From a virus: a stretch of 64,000 bases of DNA. Where the stretch lies: positions 16,282 through 80,281 of the IMG/VR virus record IMGVR_UViG_3300014962_000004. One strand, written 5' to 3'. Position 1 is the stretch's first letter. Every line of letters starts with the position of its first letter. A program made the position numbers and the translations under genes. This document shows, in pieces, positions 8,681-17,341 of this stretch. The notes beneath the pieces are model-generated. The model was given only the letters and a program-made list of their open reading frames with translations, searched no databases and was not told the origin of the DNA.

Positions 8681-9389
8681 TCTTGCTCTCCTCGATCCGC
8701 CAATACCGGACTCGCTCTAAGACCCGGCAAAAGTTGTCGATCTCGGCCAGAAAAGTTTTGGCACTGCTCCACAGGTAGAAGCAAAAGAATGCGTGATACT
8801 TATCCTGGCGCGTTTTACGGGAAGCATACGCGTTTCGACCCGGAATTGTTTCTTCCACCAATTCCGAATATGCGTCTTGAAATTGGTCGTCGTGGATGTG
8901 CTTGGCAAACACGGCTTCGAGCAGCAGCTCATTGACTTTGGGGGCGATTTCCAGCTTGACCCGACTGAGGTTGAGAAGGCACTGTTCGATGTCCTGCCCG
9001 GTCATCTGATCCCAGCGTTCGATCTCTTTGCCGCGCTCGTCCTTGAGCCAGACGATGCGCCCCTGCCGGTCGCGCACCACCATGCCGGTTTCGGGATCCT
9101 GTTCAGGCACCCGCAGTTCGGCATAGAATGCGTCGATGACCGCCTTTGCGTCATCGAACATGTTGCCCATGATGGTGTCGACGGCACCTCGGATCCGGTC
9201 CAGCTGCGACTCTTCGTCGGCCCGCCAGCGGAACGTGATCTTGGCGAAGATGGACTTTGACTCGGCCAGCATCACCGGCTCTTCGTCGATGAACGGCACG
9301 CCCTCGGCGACAACCTTTTCGATCCACTCGTTCTGCATCTGCCGGGCGACGGTCTTGGCCATGTCGCCCTCGTGTTCCCAGCCGCTCAC
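8655..9389 (-). CDS. Hypothetical protein, 244 aa
   Basis: Family not recognised. The protein is helical and charged. The C-terminal half contains aromatic-rich stretches (KYHAFFCFYLWSSAKTF), and the DNA encoding it is visibly more AT-rich than its surroundings. The GTG at 9389 overlaps the stop of rusA as GTGA; an ATG nine codons later (MAKTVARQ) is an alternative start. Its position directly after a resolvase suggests a replication or recombination role, but nothing in the sequence proves that. Confidence 0.55.
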   Translation of the reverse strand: MSGWEHEGDMAKTVARQMQNEWIEKVVAEGVPFIDEEPVMLAESKSIFAKITFRWRADEESQLDRIRGAVDTIMGNMFDDAKAVIDAFYAELRVPEQDPETGMVVRDRQGRIVWLKDERGKEIERWDQMTGQDIEQCLLNLSRVKLEIAPKVNELLLEAVFAKHIHDDQFQDAYSELVEETIPGRNAYASRKTRQDKYHAFFCFYLWSSAKTFLAEIDNFCRVLERVRYWRIEESKNGKKTPFV

Positions 9390-9796
9390 AGCCCGCTCAC
9401 TTTGATGGTCACGCCGGGCTGCTCCCCCTCTTCGGCGATGCGCTTGGTGCCAATCAGCTCGGTGATGAGCGAATCTTCGGCGTACACCGTGCCCTTGAGC
9501 GCGTCGCCGATGGCGCGCAGCAACTTGTCCAGATCGGGCTTCTTGGTGGCGGGCGGAGTGGGAGGCCGTTTGGGTGTCGAGGCCGGACGTTTCATGACGA
9601 AGTCACACCGCATCCGCACCGCTCCGGTGAACAGTTCCCGGCCCTTCATCTTCTCGGCGGCGAAGACTTTCACGTCCGAGCGCCACGGCTTCACCCCGGC
9701 AGCGGATTCGACCAGTGACACCTTGCCGTTGGCCGACACGAATCCGCGTTTAGATCCCTGTGGCTGGGGTATGCCTGGAACGAAAAACTCGATCAC
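9386..9796 (-). CDS. rusA: RusA-family Holliday junction resolvase, 136 aa
   Basis: RusA enzymes are homodimeric, metal-dependent nucleases that cut Holliday junctions and other branched DNA. The protein opens with FVPGIPQPQGSKRGF, the usual N-terminal strand and loop. It carries the catalytic Asp cluster as KPDLDKLLRAIGDAL (D88, D90) followed by YAEDSL (D108), matching the D70/D72/D91 layout of the E. coli enzyme. The length of 136 aa is close to the family norm of about 120. The start is GTG at 9796, with AAGGAAG upstream and a GTGA overlap with the preceding nuclease gene. It would resolve recombination or replication intermediates made by the phage RecA and polymerase encoded just upstream. 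Confidence 0.88.
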   Translation of the reverse strand: MIEFFVPGIPQPQGSKRGFVSANGKVSLVESAAGVKPWRSDVKVFAAEKMKGRELFTGAVRMRCDFVMKRPASTPKRPPTPPATKKPDLDKLLRAIGDALKGTVYAEDSLITELIGTKRIAEEGEQPGVTIKVSGL

Positions 9797-10560
9797 CGAG
9801 CTTCCTTGCCGACCAGCCAGCACTGAAAGCGAGCCGGACACGATTGCATAGCAACAGAATTCAGCGGACAACAGTGCTCGGGCGGAGTGTTGTGGGCAAT
9901 GCACTCACGCACGTAATCGAACTTGGCGAAGATTTCACTCAGCAGCTTATCGTTCCGATTGACCCGAAACTCTTTCATCCTGTAGGGATAGCCGCTTTCC
10001 AGCACCAGCAGCACGCCGGTGGGGTAGCCGGTGCCGTGCAGGCCCATCGACAGCTGCGCGTCCCAGATCGGCTTGATCTCGTCCTGCAGGTCGAAGCTGC
10101 GGCTGTTCTGAGTTTTCAGCTCGACCGGGTATGTGTTGCCATCCGGATGGTGCACCAGAAAATCGACGCGACCCCGGACGTGATGCTCCTCGATGATGTA
10201 CTCAACCTCAACGTCCTCTTCGCTCTTGATGAGACCGGCCATCTGGAACTGAGCCTGGACGATGCCGTGCAGCGCGCTACCCATGGCCAGGGTCATCTCG
10301 GACTGCACGTTGCGCACCTCGTGGATCAGGTGCTGCTGGTGATCCGGATGGAACCGGTAGTACAGTTCGCGGGCACCAATTAGCCCATGCGTGCTCGGGT
10401 GAAAGTACCCGTCGCCGGTGCCGTAGTACGGCGAGCTGTCGATCTGAACGGTGTAGCTGTCCGGCCACTGCTTGCTCAGCAGCGCGTTGCGGAAGTACGG
10501 CAGCAGCAGTTCCTTGTTGACTAACGAGGACAGCACCGACCCGTAGGGGCTACCTGCCAC
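9793..10560 (-). CDS. Cas4/RecB-type PD-(D/E)XK nuclease, 255 aa
   Basis: The nuclease core is visible: GSALHGIVQAQF with H98, GRVDFLV with D133, and PVELKTQ with E147 and K149. A C-terminal cysteine group (C230, C231, C241, C247) could ligate an iron-sulphur cluster as in Cas4 and AddB-type exonucleases. Such enzymes process DNA ends for recombination. The GTG at 10560 has GGGAGG six bases upstream. It sits between a second small nuclease and RusA, forming a recombination cluster with RecA. There is no CRISPR array, so the Cas4 resemblance is to the phage exonuclease branch. Confidence 0.8.
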   Translation of the reverse strand: MAGSPYGSVLSSLVNKELLLPYFRNALLSKQWPDSYTVQIDSSPYYGTGDGYFHPSTHGLIGARELYYRFHPDHQQHLIHEVRNVQSEMTLAMGSALHGIVQAQFQMAGLIKSEEDVEVEYIIEEHHVRGRVDFLVHHPDGNTYPVELKTQNSRSFDLQDEIKPIWDAQLSMGLHGTGYPTGVLLVLESGYPYRMKEFRVNRNDKLLSEIFAKFDYVRECIAHNTPPEHCCPLNSVAMQSCPARFQCWLVGKEAR

Positions 10561-10915
10561 GTTCCACCTCCCGATAGTTGTCCAGCAGCATCACGTAATC
10601 CTGTAGAGGAACGACAACGTAATCATGGACGTGTTTGGTGGACGTGTCCACGAGGCGCACCGGGAGAACAAAGGATTTTCCGGCTTCGGCTGCCCGGCGC
10701 ACGTATTGGCCGAGCAGCTTGGCCGACAACGAGAACGACTTCTGTTCGGTGTACTTGCAGTCGACCATCAGCGCGTAATCGGTTTCACTGTGGTGCCGTC
10801 GGTCGACCCCGTCACCGGGATCGTGAGCTTGAGATCCAGATGCAGCAGTTCGGTCAAGCTTGAAAACGCGGTTGATATGAGCTTCCCAAGCCGCCCAACC
10901 CAATTCGTGTCTCAA
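10550..10915 (-). CDS. Small PD-(D/E)XK nuclease, Hjc/VRR-like, 121 aa
   Basis: The arrangement E11, a GSQ element near residue 27, then DYALMVDCKYTEQKSF (D46, D52, K54) followed by a hydrophobic helix and strands resembles archaeal Hjc-type resolvases and VRR-NUC domains. The usual E-x-K of the active site is here D-x-K. The frame starts with TTG at 10915, inside a TTGA overlap with the recA stop, so expression likely depends on coupling to recA. If active, it would give the phage two structure-specific nucleases together with RusA. Confidence 0.65.
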   Translation of the reverse strand: MRHELGWAAWEAHINRVFKLDRTAASGSQAHDPGDGVDRRHHSETDYALMVDCKYTEQKSFSLSAKLLGQYVRRAAEAGKSFVLPVRLVDTSTKHVHDYVVVPLQDYVMLLDNYREVERGR

Positions 10916-12012
10916 GCCAGATCTTCTTCGACGGCCTGGGGATCCATCGGGGCCACCTCAGAGGCCAGCTGACCGTCGCTCTTGAGCACCGCCATGGTCT
11001 CAGAAACGATGGTCTGCCGGAGCGCGCTGTCGGCGCTGATCATCTCGCCGAGCGCCTTGAGACCCTGCACCTTGTGCTCGCCGGAAGTCTTGTACTCCGG
11101 CAGCGCGGCGTGGCTGTACCAAGATCCGTTCTGCGCCACCACATGCGTGGCGACGGCCAGCCGGATGATCTCGTCGAGGGTGTCGATGCCGAAACCGTAC
11201 TGGTCGGTGTCGACGTTATAGAACCACCACCAGGCAGTGCGGCCCGGTGCGGCGAGCTGGTTCTTGATGATCGAGGCGAACACCTTGAACCCGACGACCA
11301 TCTTCTCCCCGTTGACCACCGCTTCGACCTTGTCGGTGGTGCTGCGGCGCAGTTTGATCCGCATGACGCAGGCATGCTTCCAGCCATGCCCGCCAGGAGT
11401 CATGTGGCGGCGGAAGCCGTCCATGTCGGCACGCACCTGGTTGACCCCGAACGTGAGGCAGTGGTACTTGGCGCTGTAGGTCGAGGCCAGCCTGGCGAAC
11501 TTGGTGACCGCACCGGCGTTGCCGCCGACCTGAACCTTTTCGGCTTCCTTTTCCGCCGCCGCCTTGGTGGGGCTGCCACCAATGGAGTCGAACAGGCAGA
11601 AACCGATCTGCCCGGAGCCGACCAAGTCGACGTACATGTTGGTCGCCTGCTCCATATAATCCGGCTGCGCGTAGAGCACGCGCTGCATGCGCTCGGCACC
11701 GATGAGGTACTGCACCCAGTCCATGGTGAGCTTATGCTCGGTGTCCAGGATGAGCGCCGCCCTATCGGGGTGCTCGTCGAGGAAGTGCATCATGGTCATC
11801 AGGCCGAGGGTGGTCTTTCCGGATCCCTCATCACCGGCGACCTCGATGACGCGGTCGGACGGAAGCCCGCCGATGCCGGTCGCGAAGTCCAGCGCAAGAC
11901 TGCCGGACGTGATCGGGTCTCGAACCGGAACCTGATCGGCGAACATGATCGCGTCAGCACCGTACTTGCCCTGAACTTCGGCAATCAGCTTGTCCAACAA
12001 CACATTTCCCAT
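10912..12012 (-). CDS. recA: RecA-like recombinase, 366 aa
   Basis: RecA forms ATP-dependent filaments on single-stranded DNA and drives strand exchange. The P-loop reads GDEGSGKTT at residues 60-68, close to the bacterial GPESSGKTT. A Walker B-like segment (FCLFDSIGG) follows, and a later segment (CLTFGVNQVRADM) corresponds to the conserved NQ region. Length matches cellular RecA, but the sequence is divergent. The ATG at 12012 has AGGAG upstream; the frame extends further but without good starts. It is preceded directly by the polymerase gene and followed by three nucleases. Confidence 0.88.
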   Translation of the reverse strand: MGNVLLDKLIAEVQGKYGADAIMFADQVPVRDPITSGSLALDFATGIGGLPSDRVIEVAGDEGSGKTTLGLMTMMHFLDEHPDRAALILDTEHKLTMDWVQYLIGAERMQRVLYAQPDYMEQATNMYVDLVGSGQIGFCLFDSIGGSPTKAAAEKEAEKVQVGGNAGAVTKFARLASTYSAKYHCLTFGVNQVRADMDGFRRHMTPGGHGWKHACVMRIKLRRSTTDKVEAVVNGEKMVVGFKVFASIIKNQLAAPGRTAWWWFYNVDTDQYGFGIDTLDEIIRLAVATHVVAQNGSWYSHAALPEYKTSGEHKVQGLKALGEMISADSALRQTIVSETMAVLKSDGQLASEVAPMDPQAVEEDLA

Positions 12013-12020
12013 AATTTCTC

Positions 12021-15000
12021 CTACACCCAATCCAATCGTTCTACGACACTTAGTTGACATCCCCGGCCCGACAGCTTGATGACCTCACAGGCCACCGGCA
12101 CTTTTTCGGACTGCAGCATTCGCTTGTTGGCTTCCCATGCGTCGGCGAACGCGACGATCTCGAAGTCTTCCTCGGCCCACCGCACGCTGAGAAACGCCAT
12201 ATCCTTGCCGTTGCGCTGCTTGTGGGTCTTGACCTTGGTCAGCTCTCCGCCGATGACGAACCGAGCACCGGTCTCGTAGTCGTCGATGTCAGACGGGTGC
12301 CGCACGCAGACCCCTTCGATCATGGGCGTGTAGCGCGCCATCGGGTCGACGCTGACGTGGGTGCCCAGCAGCTCGGTTTCCATCTCGACCAGAAACGCCT
12401 CGTCGCCGAACGGAAACTTCGGGTAGTCGTCCGGCTTGCGTTCCCACTTCTCGGCGACGATGAGGCTGCGCTCGTCCTCTGACAGCTTTTCCCACTTGTT
12501 GGGGGAGACTTCGCTGGCGGCGCGCTGGTAGTAGACCTTGTCAAGCATCTCCTGCCGACCAATGGTTGAGATGCTGTCGAACGCGCCGATCTTGACGAGA
12601 GAGTCGACGATGCCCTTCTTGCGACCAACCGTGGTGCGGTCCAGGTAGTCGTCGATGGACGTGTAGGGGCGGTGGTTGATGATGTCGGGCATTGCCGCCT
12701 TGCCGATCCCCCGGATGGAAGTCAGGCCGTAGCGGATCCCCTCGTCAGTGAGGGTGAAGTCTGCGCCGCTCTTGTTGATGTCCGGCGGCAGAATGGGGCG
12801 ACCCCGTTTGCGGCACTCGCGGATGAACGCCGTGGTCTTTTCCGGCATGACGGTGAGGCAGCCGACGATGAACTCGTCGAAGTAATAGTGCTTGACCCAG
12901 ATCTCCCAGCACGGCTGCATCGCGTAGCCGGTCGCGTGGGCCTTGTTGAACGCGTAGGCACCGGCGGCTTCCAGGCTCGTCCAGATCTTCAGCGCGGTAT
13001 TGCGGGTGCCGCCCTGGCCGGTGAAGTCGGGGTTGTTCATGCAGCCGTCCAGAAAGCGCGGACGGATCTCAGCGATCTTGTCGGCCAGCTTCTTGCCGAT
13101 AGCCTTGCGCAGCTCTTCGGCCTGACCGGCGGTGAACCCGGCCAGGTCGCGGGCGGTGCGGATCAGCTGCTCCTGGTAGACCAGGATGCCGTAGGTGTAC
13201 ATCGAGGAGCTGGGGCCGGTGATCGGCTCCATCATGGGATGGTCGTAGGTAATGTCTTCGTCGCCGTTACGGCGCTTGAGGTAGTGCTCTAGCTGTCCGG
13301 CGCGGATCACGCCGGGCCGGTTGATGGAGGCGAGGTCGGCCAGCTCGACGAGGCTGCGAGGCTTGAACCGCATCGCCTGCTTGGTGCCGGACACGGTGCC
13401 GATCTGAAAAATTCCGGCGGTCTGCCCCCGGTCGATCTGCTCCCATATAGCGGGATCGTTATATTGCTCGTCGCCGAACGTGATGACTTGCCTAGCTCCC
13501 GCCGGTACGCCGAAACCGAAACCGTCGAAGTCGAGCCAGACCTGGTGCCGCTGGAAGATCAGCTTGCGGGCGATGGCCAGCACGTCGAGTCCCTTGTTGG
13601 CCAGCAGGTCGTCTTTGACCCCGCCCATTTCGGCGATCTCGGTCATGTCGAATTGCGTTGCCCGCACGCCCTTTTTGACTCGCGTCGGTATGTTGCCCAG
13701 CAGCGGTTCGGTGTTGACCACGACACCGGCGGCATGTACTCCGGCCTGCCGCACCAGACCCACCATCTGTTCGAGGCGCTGGAACATTTCGGGATATTTG
13801 CGCGCCCACGGGGCCAGGTCGGAGTCCAGCTCCGAGATGACCTCATCCCACGTCGGCGGCTGCTGGTGCTCGTCCAGCTCGTCCTCGTCGATCTCGATGT
13901 TGTCGACCTCGCTGATGAGGTCGACCATCTTCTGAGTGTCGGCCCAGTCGATGCCCATCGCCCGGCACAGATCCTTGAGCATCTGCTTGGGGCCGGACCG
14001 GCTGCGGGTGCCAATGGAGCAGACGTTGGCCGCACCGTAGCGTGCGCCCAGGTAGGTCTTGATGTCCCCGCGTAGTGACTTCTGGAAGTCCACGTCGATG
14101 TCGGGGTAGTCGGGCCGGTCGGGGTTGAGGAACCGCTCGAACATCAAATCGTATTTGATGGGATCCAGCGAGGTGATGCCCAGCACGTAGTTGACCAGGG
14201 AGCCGCCGCCGGAGCCACGGCCCGGACCGCACAAGCAAGGGTCGGGGTCGGCGTGCGGGGTGATCCACTGCCGGTAGGTGCCGTTGCGAGCTGCCATCAC
14301 GTAGTCGCCGACGATGTTGAAGTATCCGGCCATGCCCTGGTCGACGATGACCTGCGCCTCATATTCGAGGCGTTCGAGGTACACGTCTTCGGGCAGGCCC
14401 TTGTCGAGAATGAACTTCTTGAAACCCTCGGCGATGTTGTCGAGGAAAGCGTTGATGTCGTCGGCATCGGTGGGGTGCAGGCGGGGCAGCGTGAGGGTGG
14501 GTTTGATTTCGACGTTGCACTGGTCGGCAATCCACCGGGTGTTCTTCAACGCCTCTTCGACCACCGAGGTGGGGATCCCGTGCCGCCCAAGGTAATACAC
14601 CATCTCGTCGGGGTTCATCAGCCAGTCGGCTGCCTGGCCCTTGGCTTCGACCTGATCTTTGCGGTACGCCTGGGTGGACAGGTTGTAGACCAGCCGGTGC
14701 TCTTCCCATTGGTGTTTCAGCGCGTAATGCGCGTCGTTGACCACGACCAGCGGTACGCCCATCTCGGCGGCGAAGCGCACCTTGGCTTGATTCATGGCGG
14801 TGATGCGGGCGTTAAGAGCGCGGTCCTCGTCGGTCTGTGGGTCGATGATCTGGAACGTGTGCAACTCGCTGTAGAACTTATCGCCGAAAATGTCGAGCAG
14901 CATGGCCCATTCGCGGCGTGCCGCGTCTTCGTCTCCGGCTTCAACGTAGTCGGTGAACCGCGTGAGTCCGCAGCCATCGGAGGCCCACAGGCCGGTGCTG

Positions 15001-15377
15001 TACTGCCGGAACAGGTTTGGTTCGAGCTGGGGCTTGCCGTAGAAGTTTTCCGGCTCGTAGGCGAGGCTGGACAGCGCCCAGAGATTCTTGAGGCCGGTTT
15101 GGTCACCGGCCAGCAGAATGATGTGGCTGCTGTCGCGACCGGAAGTCTTGGCCTCCCGGCTGGCGGCGATGTTGTGCACCCAGCGCGCCTCGGTAGCAAA
15201 GATTGGCTTGATGCCGACGGTGGCGCAGGCTTTCTGGAAATCGAGGTGACCGCCGACCTCGTCGTGGTCGCAAATCGCCAAAGCCTCGTCGCCGTTGGCT
15301 TTGGCGGCTTGTGCCATTTCCAAGCACCGGGCGCGACCATCGAGGAATGAATGCTCGCTGTGATTATGAAGCGTCAC
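12021..15377 (-). CDS. dnaE: DNA polymerase III alpha subunit (DnaE type), 1118 aa
   Basis: C-family replicative polymerase. The N-terminal PHP domain (residues 1 to about 230) keeps metal-site residues (LHNHSEHS, ICDHDE, NDAHY), so it may retain nuclease activity. The palm has GPGRGSGGGS and YPDIDVDF (D428, D430), equivalent to E. coli D401 and D403. The third catalytic Asp (E. coli D555) aligns with E697 in RPGVIRAGQLEHYL. The C-terminus has an OB-like domain (FVIGGELTKVKTHKQRNGKD). Length is slightly short of the 1160-aa E. coli subunit, and the tau-binding tail appears reduced. The GTG start at 15377 has GGAGG upstream and is preceded by a 222-base structured leader. Few phages carry a full DnaE. 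Confidence 0.92.
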   Translation of the reverse strand: MTLHNHSEHSFLDGRARCLEMAQAAKANGDEALAICDHDEVGGHLDFQKACATVGIKPIFATEARWVHNIAASREAKTSGRDSSHIILLAGDQTGLKNLWALSSLAYEPENFYGKPQLEPNLFRQYSTGLWASDGCGLTRFTDYVEAGDEDAARREWAMLLDIFGDKFYSELHTFQIIDPQTDEDRALNARITAMNQAKVRFAAEMGVPLVVVNDAHYALKHQWEEHRLVYNLSTQAYRKDQVEAKGQAADWLMNPDEMVYYLGRHGIPTSVVEEALKNTRWIADQCNVEIKPTLTLPRLHPTDADDINAFLDNIAEGFKKFILDKGLPEDVYLERLEYEAQVIVDQGMAGYFNIVGDYVMAARNGTYRQWITPHADPDPCLCGPGRGSGGGSLVNYVLGITSLDPIKYDLMFERFLNPDRPDYPDIDVDFQKSLRGDIKTYLGARYGAANVCSIGTRSRSGPKQMLKDLCRAMGIDWADTQKMVDLISEVDNIEIDEDELDEHQQPPTWDEVISELDSDLAPWARKYPEMFQRLEQMVGLVRQAGVHAAGVVVNTEPLLGNIPTRVKKGVRATQFDMTEIAEMGGVKDDLLANKGLDVLAIARKLIFQRHQVWLDFDGFGFGVPAGARQVITFGDEQYNDPAIWEQIDRGQTAGIFQIGTVSGTKQAMRFKPRSLVELADLASINRPGVIRAGQLEHYLKRRNGDEDITYDHPMMEPITGPSSSMYTYGILVYQEQLIRTARDLAGFTAGQAEELRKAIGKKLADKIAEIRPRFLDGCMNNPDFTGQGGTRNTALKIWTSLEAAGAYAFNKAHATGYAMQPCWEIWVKHYYFDEFIVGCLTVMPEKTTAFIRECRKRGRPILPPDINKSGADFTLTDEGIRYGLTSIRGIGKAAMPDIINHRPYTSIDDYLDRTTVGRKKGIVDSLVKIGAFDSISTIGRQEMLDKVYYQRAASEVSPNKWEKLSEDERSLIVAEKWERKPDDYPKFPFGDEAFLVEMETELLGTHVSVDPMARYTPMIEGVCVRHPSDIDDYETGARFVIGGELTKVKTHKQRNGKDMAFLSVRWAEEDFEIVAFADAWEANKRMLQSEKVPVACEVIKLSGRGCQLSVVERLDWV

Positions 15378-15599
15378 TCAATCCTCCTGTCCGCCACTAG
15401 GTTTCAGTGGTGGGGAAGATGCTGGGCAGTTTGTTCCTCTGCGGGATGAACAATTCCGTTTTGTGCAACGTGCCTGCCCAGCATCTTCCGCACCCTCCCG
15501 CCTATCCCCATGGGCGGGAGAGTCGGCCCCGTACCGGATTAACCGGGTCTCCGATGGGGTCAGCCTTGTGGGCTTACCGGAGTGAGGGGTCTGGGGTGT
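15378..15599 (-). promoter_or_regulatory. Structured non-coding leader between the ssDNA-binding protein gene and dnaE
   Basis: This 222-base gap has no open reading frame worth calling. It contains a long 16-bp inverted repeat with a 44-base loop (15414-15489), an 8-bp GC-rich hairpin (15495-15502 with 15513-15520), and a 5-bp hairpin (15394-15398 with 15406-15410) immediately upstream of the dnaE ribosome binding site. In the transcribed strand these would fold in series. Together they could form a transcription attenuator, a terminator between operon parts, or a translational control site for the polymerase. Confidence 0.55.
15414..15489 (-). repeat. Perfect 16-bp inverted repeat with a 44-base loop
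   Basis: GGAAGATGCTGGGCAG at 15414-15429 is the exact reverse complement of 15474-15489. A smaller stem (TTGTTC with GAACAA) sits inside the loop. Perfect 16-bp arms are far beyond chance in a gap this short. It lies in the leader of dnaE. No U-tract follows, so a simple intrinsic terminator is not certain. Confidence 0.75.
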
Positions 15600-16526
15600 C
15601 TAGCGGTGCCGCTCCAAGCGGGCGCGCAGCGAGGACACGTCGGTGTTGGCGGAAGCCGGAGCCGGAGAAGCCTGCGGCTCGTCAGGGGTGTCGCTGGCCC
15701 AGGCCGGAGCGGATCCAGGGGTGCTCACAGCAGCGATGGTGTCGCCGCCGATCAGCGCCTCGCGGGCGCGCTCCTCGGATGCCTGATTTTCCAGCCACTC
15801 CGGCAGGGTCTCGCGGCAGTAGAGGAAACGCTCGTCGGACTCGACGGTCAGGGGGTTACCGTCCATGTCCAGGCCGGTGCCGTAGCCGTACTGGGCGCGC
15901 AGCGCGTCCAGCGAGCTGCCGTCGTTGTTCCAGTCCGGATCCGGGTTCTTGGGGATGATTGAGTAGACCAGATCCTTGCCGGTGCCGGTGCGAGTGATCT
16001 TGTAGTCGCGGTCGCACAGCGTGCCGAATTCCTGGTGGTAACCGGCGAGCAGCTGCCAGAACTTCTTGTACTGCTTAACGACCATGAAGTTGCGGGCGGC
16101 GTAGCTCTTGCCGTCCTTGCCCTCGAAGGTGTTGAGCTTGTCCTGGGTCTTGATGACCTTGCGACCGTTCTCCTCGACCTGAACCTCTTCGCGCTCGACG
16201 GCGATGCCGACCAGGCGCTCACGCGGCTTCGACTCGACGAGCTGCTTGGTGGTGTAGTCGGTGGTGCGGCCACCGAACTTGGTGACCCAGTCCTCGCTGC
16301 CGGGGTGGATGTCCGGCGCGTAGACGAAATTCTGGAACTTACCGTTGCGGTCCTGGATGAATTCATGGAACCGAACTTCGACGATGTCGGGTTCGTCAGT
16401 GAGGAAGCGGACGATCTTGGTCTCGCCCTCTCCGAGAATGAAGTAGCTCAGGAACCGGCCCGGCTGACCGCCACCGCCGGAACGGCTCGGCGACGATTCC
16501 AGGGCGGAATTCAATCCAACGCGCAT
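15600..16526 (-). CDS. Probable single-stranded DNA-binding protein, 308 aa
   Basis: The start MRVGLNSALESS at 16526 has GAGGAAA upstream; the longer frame is not coding-like. The protein has a beta-rich core with many aromatic and basic residues (GRFLSYFILGEGETKIVRFL, HEFIQDRNGKFQNFVYAPD, YAARNFMVVKQYKKFWQLL). It also has single Cys residues (CDRDYK, YCRETL) and a disordered Ser/Pro/Ala-rich tail ending in a charged segment. That architecture, core plus flexible tail, and the position directly before the polymerase gene resemble T4 gp32-type phage SSBs. Identification is by architecture and context, not a clear signature. The 86-base upstream gap is AT-rich and could hold a promoter. Confidence 0.55.
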   Translation of the reverse strand: MRVGLNSALESSPSRSGGGGQPGRFLSYFILGEGETKIVRFLTDEPDIVEVRFHEFIQDRNGKFQNFVYAPDIHPGSEDWVTKFGGRTTDYTTKQLVESKPRERLVGIAVEREEVQVEENGRKVIKTQDKLNTFEGKDGKSYAARNFMVVKQYKKFWQLLAGYHQEFGTLCDRDYKITRTGTGKDLVYSIIPKNPDPDWNNDGSSLDALRAQYGYGTGLDMDGNPLTVESDERFLYCRETLPEWLENQASEERAREALIGGDTIAAVSTPGSAPAWASDTPDEPQASPAPASANTDVSSLRARLERHR

Positions 16527-16612
16527 GGGTGTTTCCTCATCTCTCAGTGGGCCGATTGCGACCCGAATAATCTTGATGTAATTAAGCCGACTTTGGACGG
16601 CTGATAGAAAGA

Positions 16613-17341
16613 CTACACGACAGCGCCGACGGGCGGAACGCCTGTGCGGGCGTGTCGGCTGCCGGGCTTGATTCCGGCCACGGCGGTGAACAATGCGAAC
16701 GCCAGCAACACCGAGGGGGTCCAGTGGCGGGGGATGGCCATCACGGCGGGGTCGGGGTGGAAGAACGCCGGTCCGTCGTGGATCAGCACTTTGATCCGGC
16801 GGCGGTAGCCGACCACGCGGGCGGCGTGGACGAGGTGGGCGTACCACCGCTGAGCCAGATGCATATCGCCCTGTTCCTGGTCGACAGACAGGTAGTCGTA
16901 CCACTTTCCGGTTCGGGTGGTCGGTGCCGGTTGCGGATCCAGCGCCTCGACCAGATCGCTCTCGGACAATCCGGCGAAATCCTGATTGCTCAGCTCTGAG
17001 AGGTAAACCCGATCCAGCAGGCGCTTGCCCGGCGGAGTGTTGTTGTACGCCTCGCGGCCTTCGGGGTCCAGCAGCACCTCGGCGATGAGCTTGACCCGCT
17101 GCAGCCGGTCGGAATCGGGGCGGGATCCGGTGTCGGGGTGCAGGCGGCGGTACAGCTTGCGGCAGGCGGCGCGGATCTCTTCATCGGTGGCCCACGGCTC
17201 GACACCGATCTCGGCGTAGTAGCCGTGCGGGTCGGCGATGTTACGCGGCAGGCGGCACAATTCGGTGTTGCACGAGGGGTAGCCCCAGCCGGGCCGCTCG
17301 GAAAGCCGGGAGTCGAAGAATCTAGATGGGTCGCTTGTCAT
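16613..17341 (-). CDS. J-domain (DnaJ-like) protein with a C-terminal hydrophobic segment, 242 aa
   Basis: Residues about 37-105 form a J domain: an HGYYAEIGVEPWATDEEIRAA-style helix I/II start, the diagnostic HPD in YRRLHPDTGS, and a helix III/IV region ending DPEGREAYNN. J domains stimulate the ATPase of Hsp70/DnaK. No G/F, zinc or substrate-binding domain follows. A hydrophobic stretch near the C-terminus (SVLLAFALFTAVAGI) could anchor it in the membrane. ATG at 17341 is used because it overlaps the upstream gene by only 20 bases. It may recruit host DnaK to the phage replication or assembly complex, as lambda does through other means. Confidence 0.75.
   Translation of the reverse strand: MTSDPSRFFDSRLSERPGWGYPSCNTELCRLPRNIADPHGYYAEIGVEPWATDEEIRAACRKLYRRLHPDTGSRPDSDRLQRVKLIAEVLLDPEGREAYNNTPPGKRLLDRVYLSELSNQDFAGLSESDLVEALDPQPAPTTRTGKWYDYLSVDQEQGDMHLAQRWYAHLVHAARVVGYRRRIKVLIHDGPAFFHPDPAVMAIPRHWTPSVLLAFALFTAVAGIKPGSRHARTGVPPVGAVV

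Noticed and set aside
9793-10560. Possible CRISPR link because of the Cas4-like nuclease
   Set aside because: No repeat-spacer array or other cas gene is present; phage exonucleases commonly have this fold.
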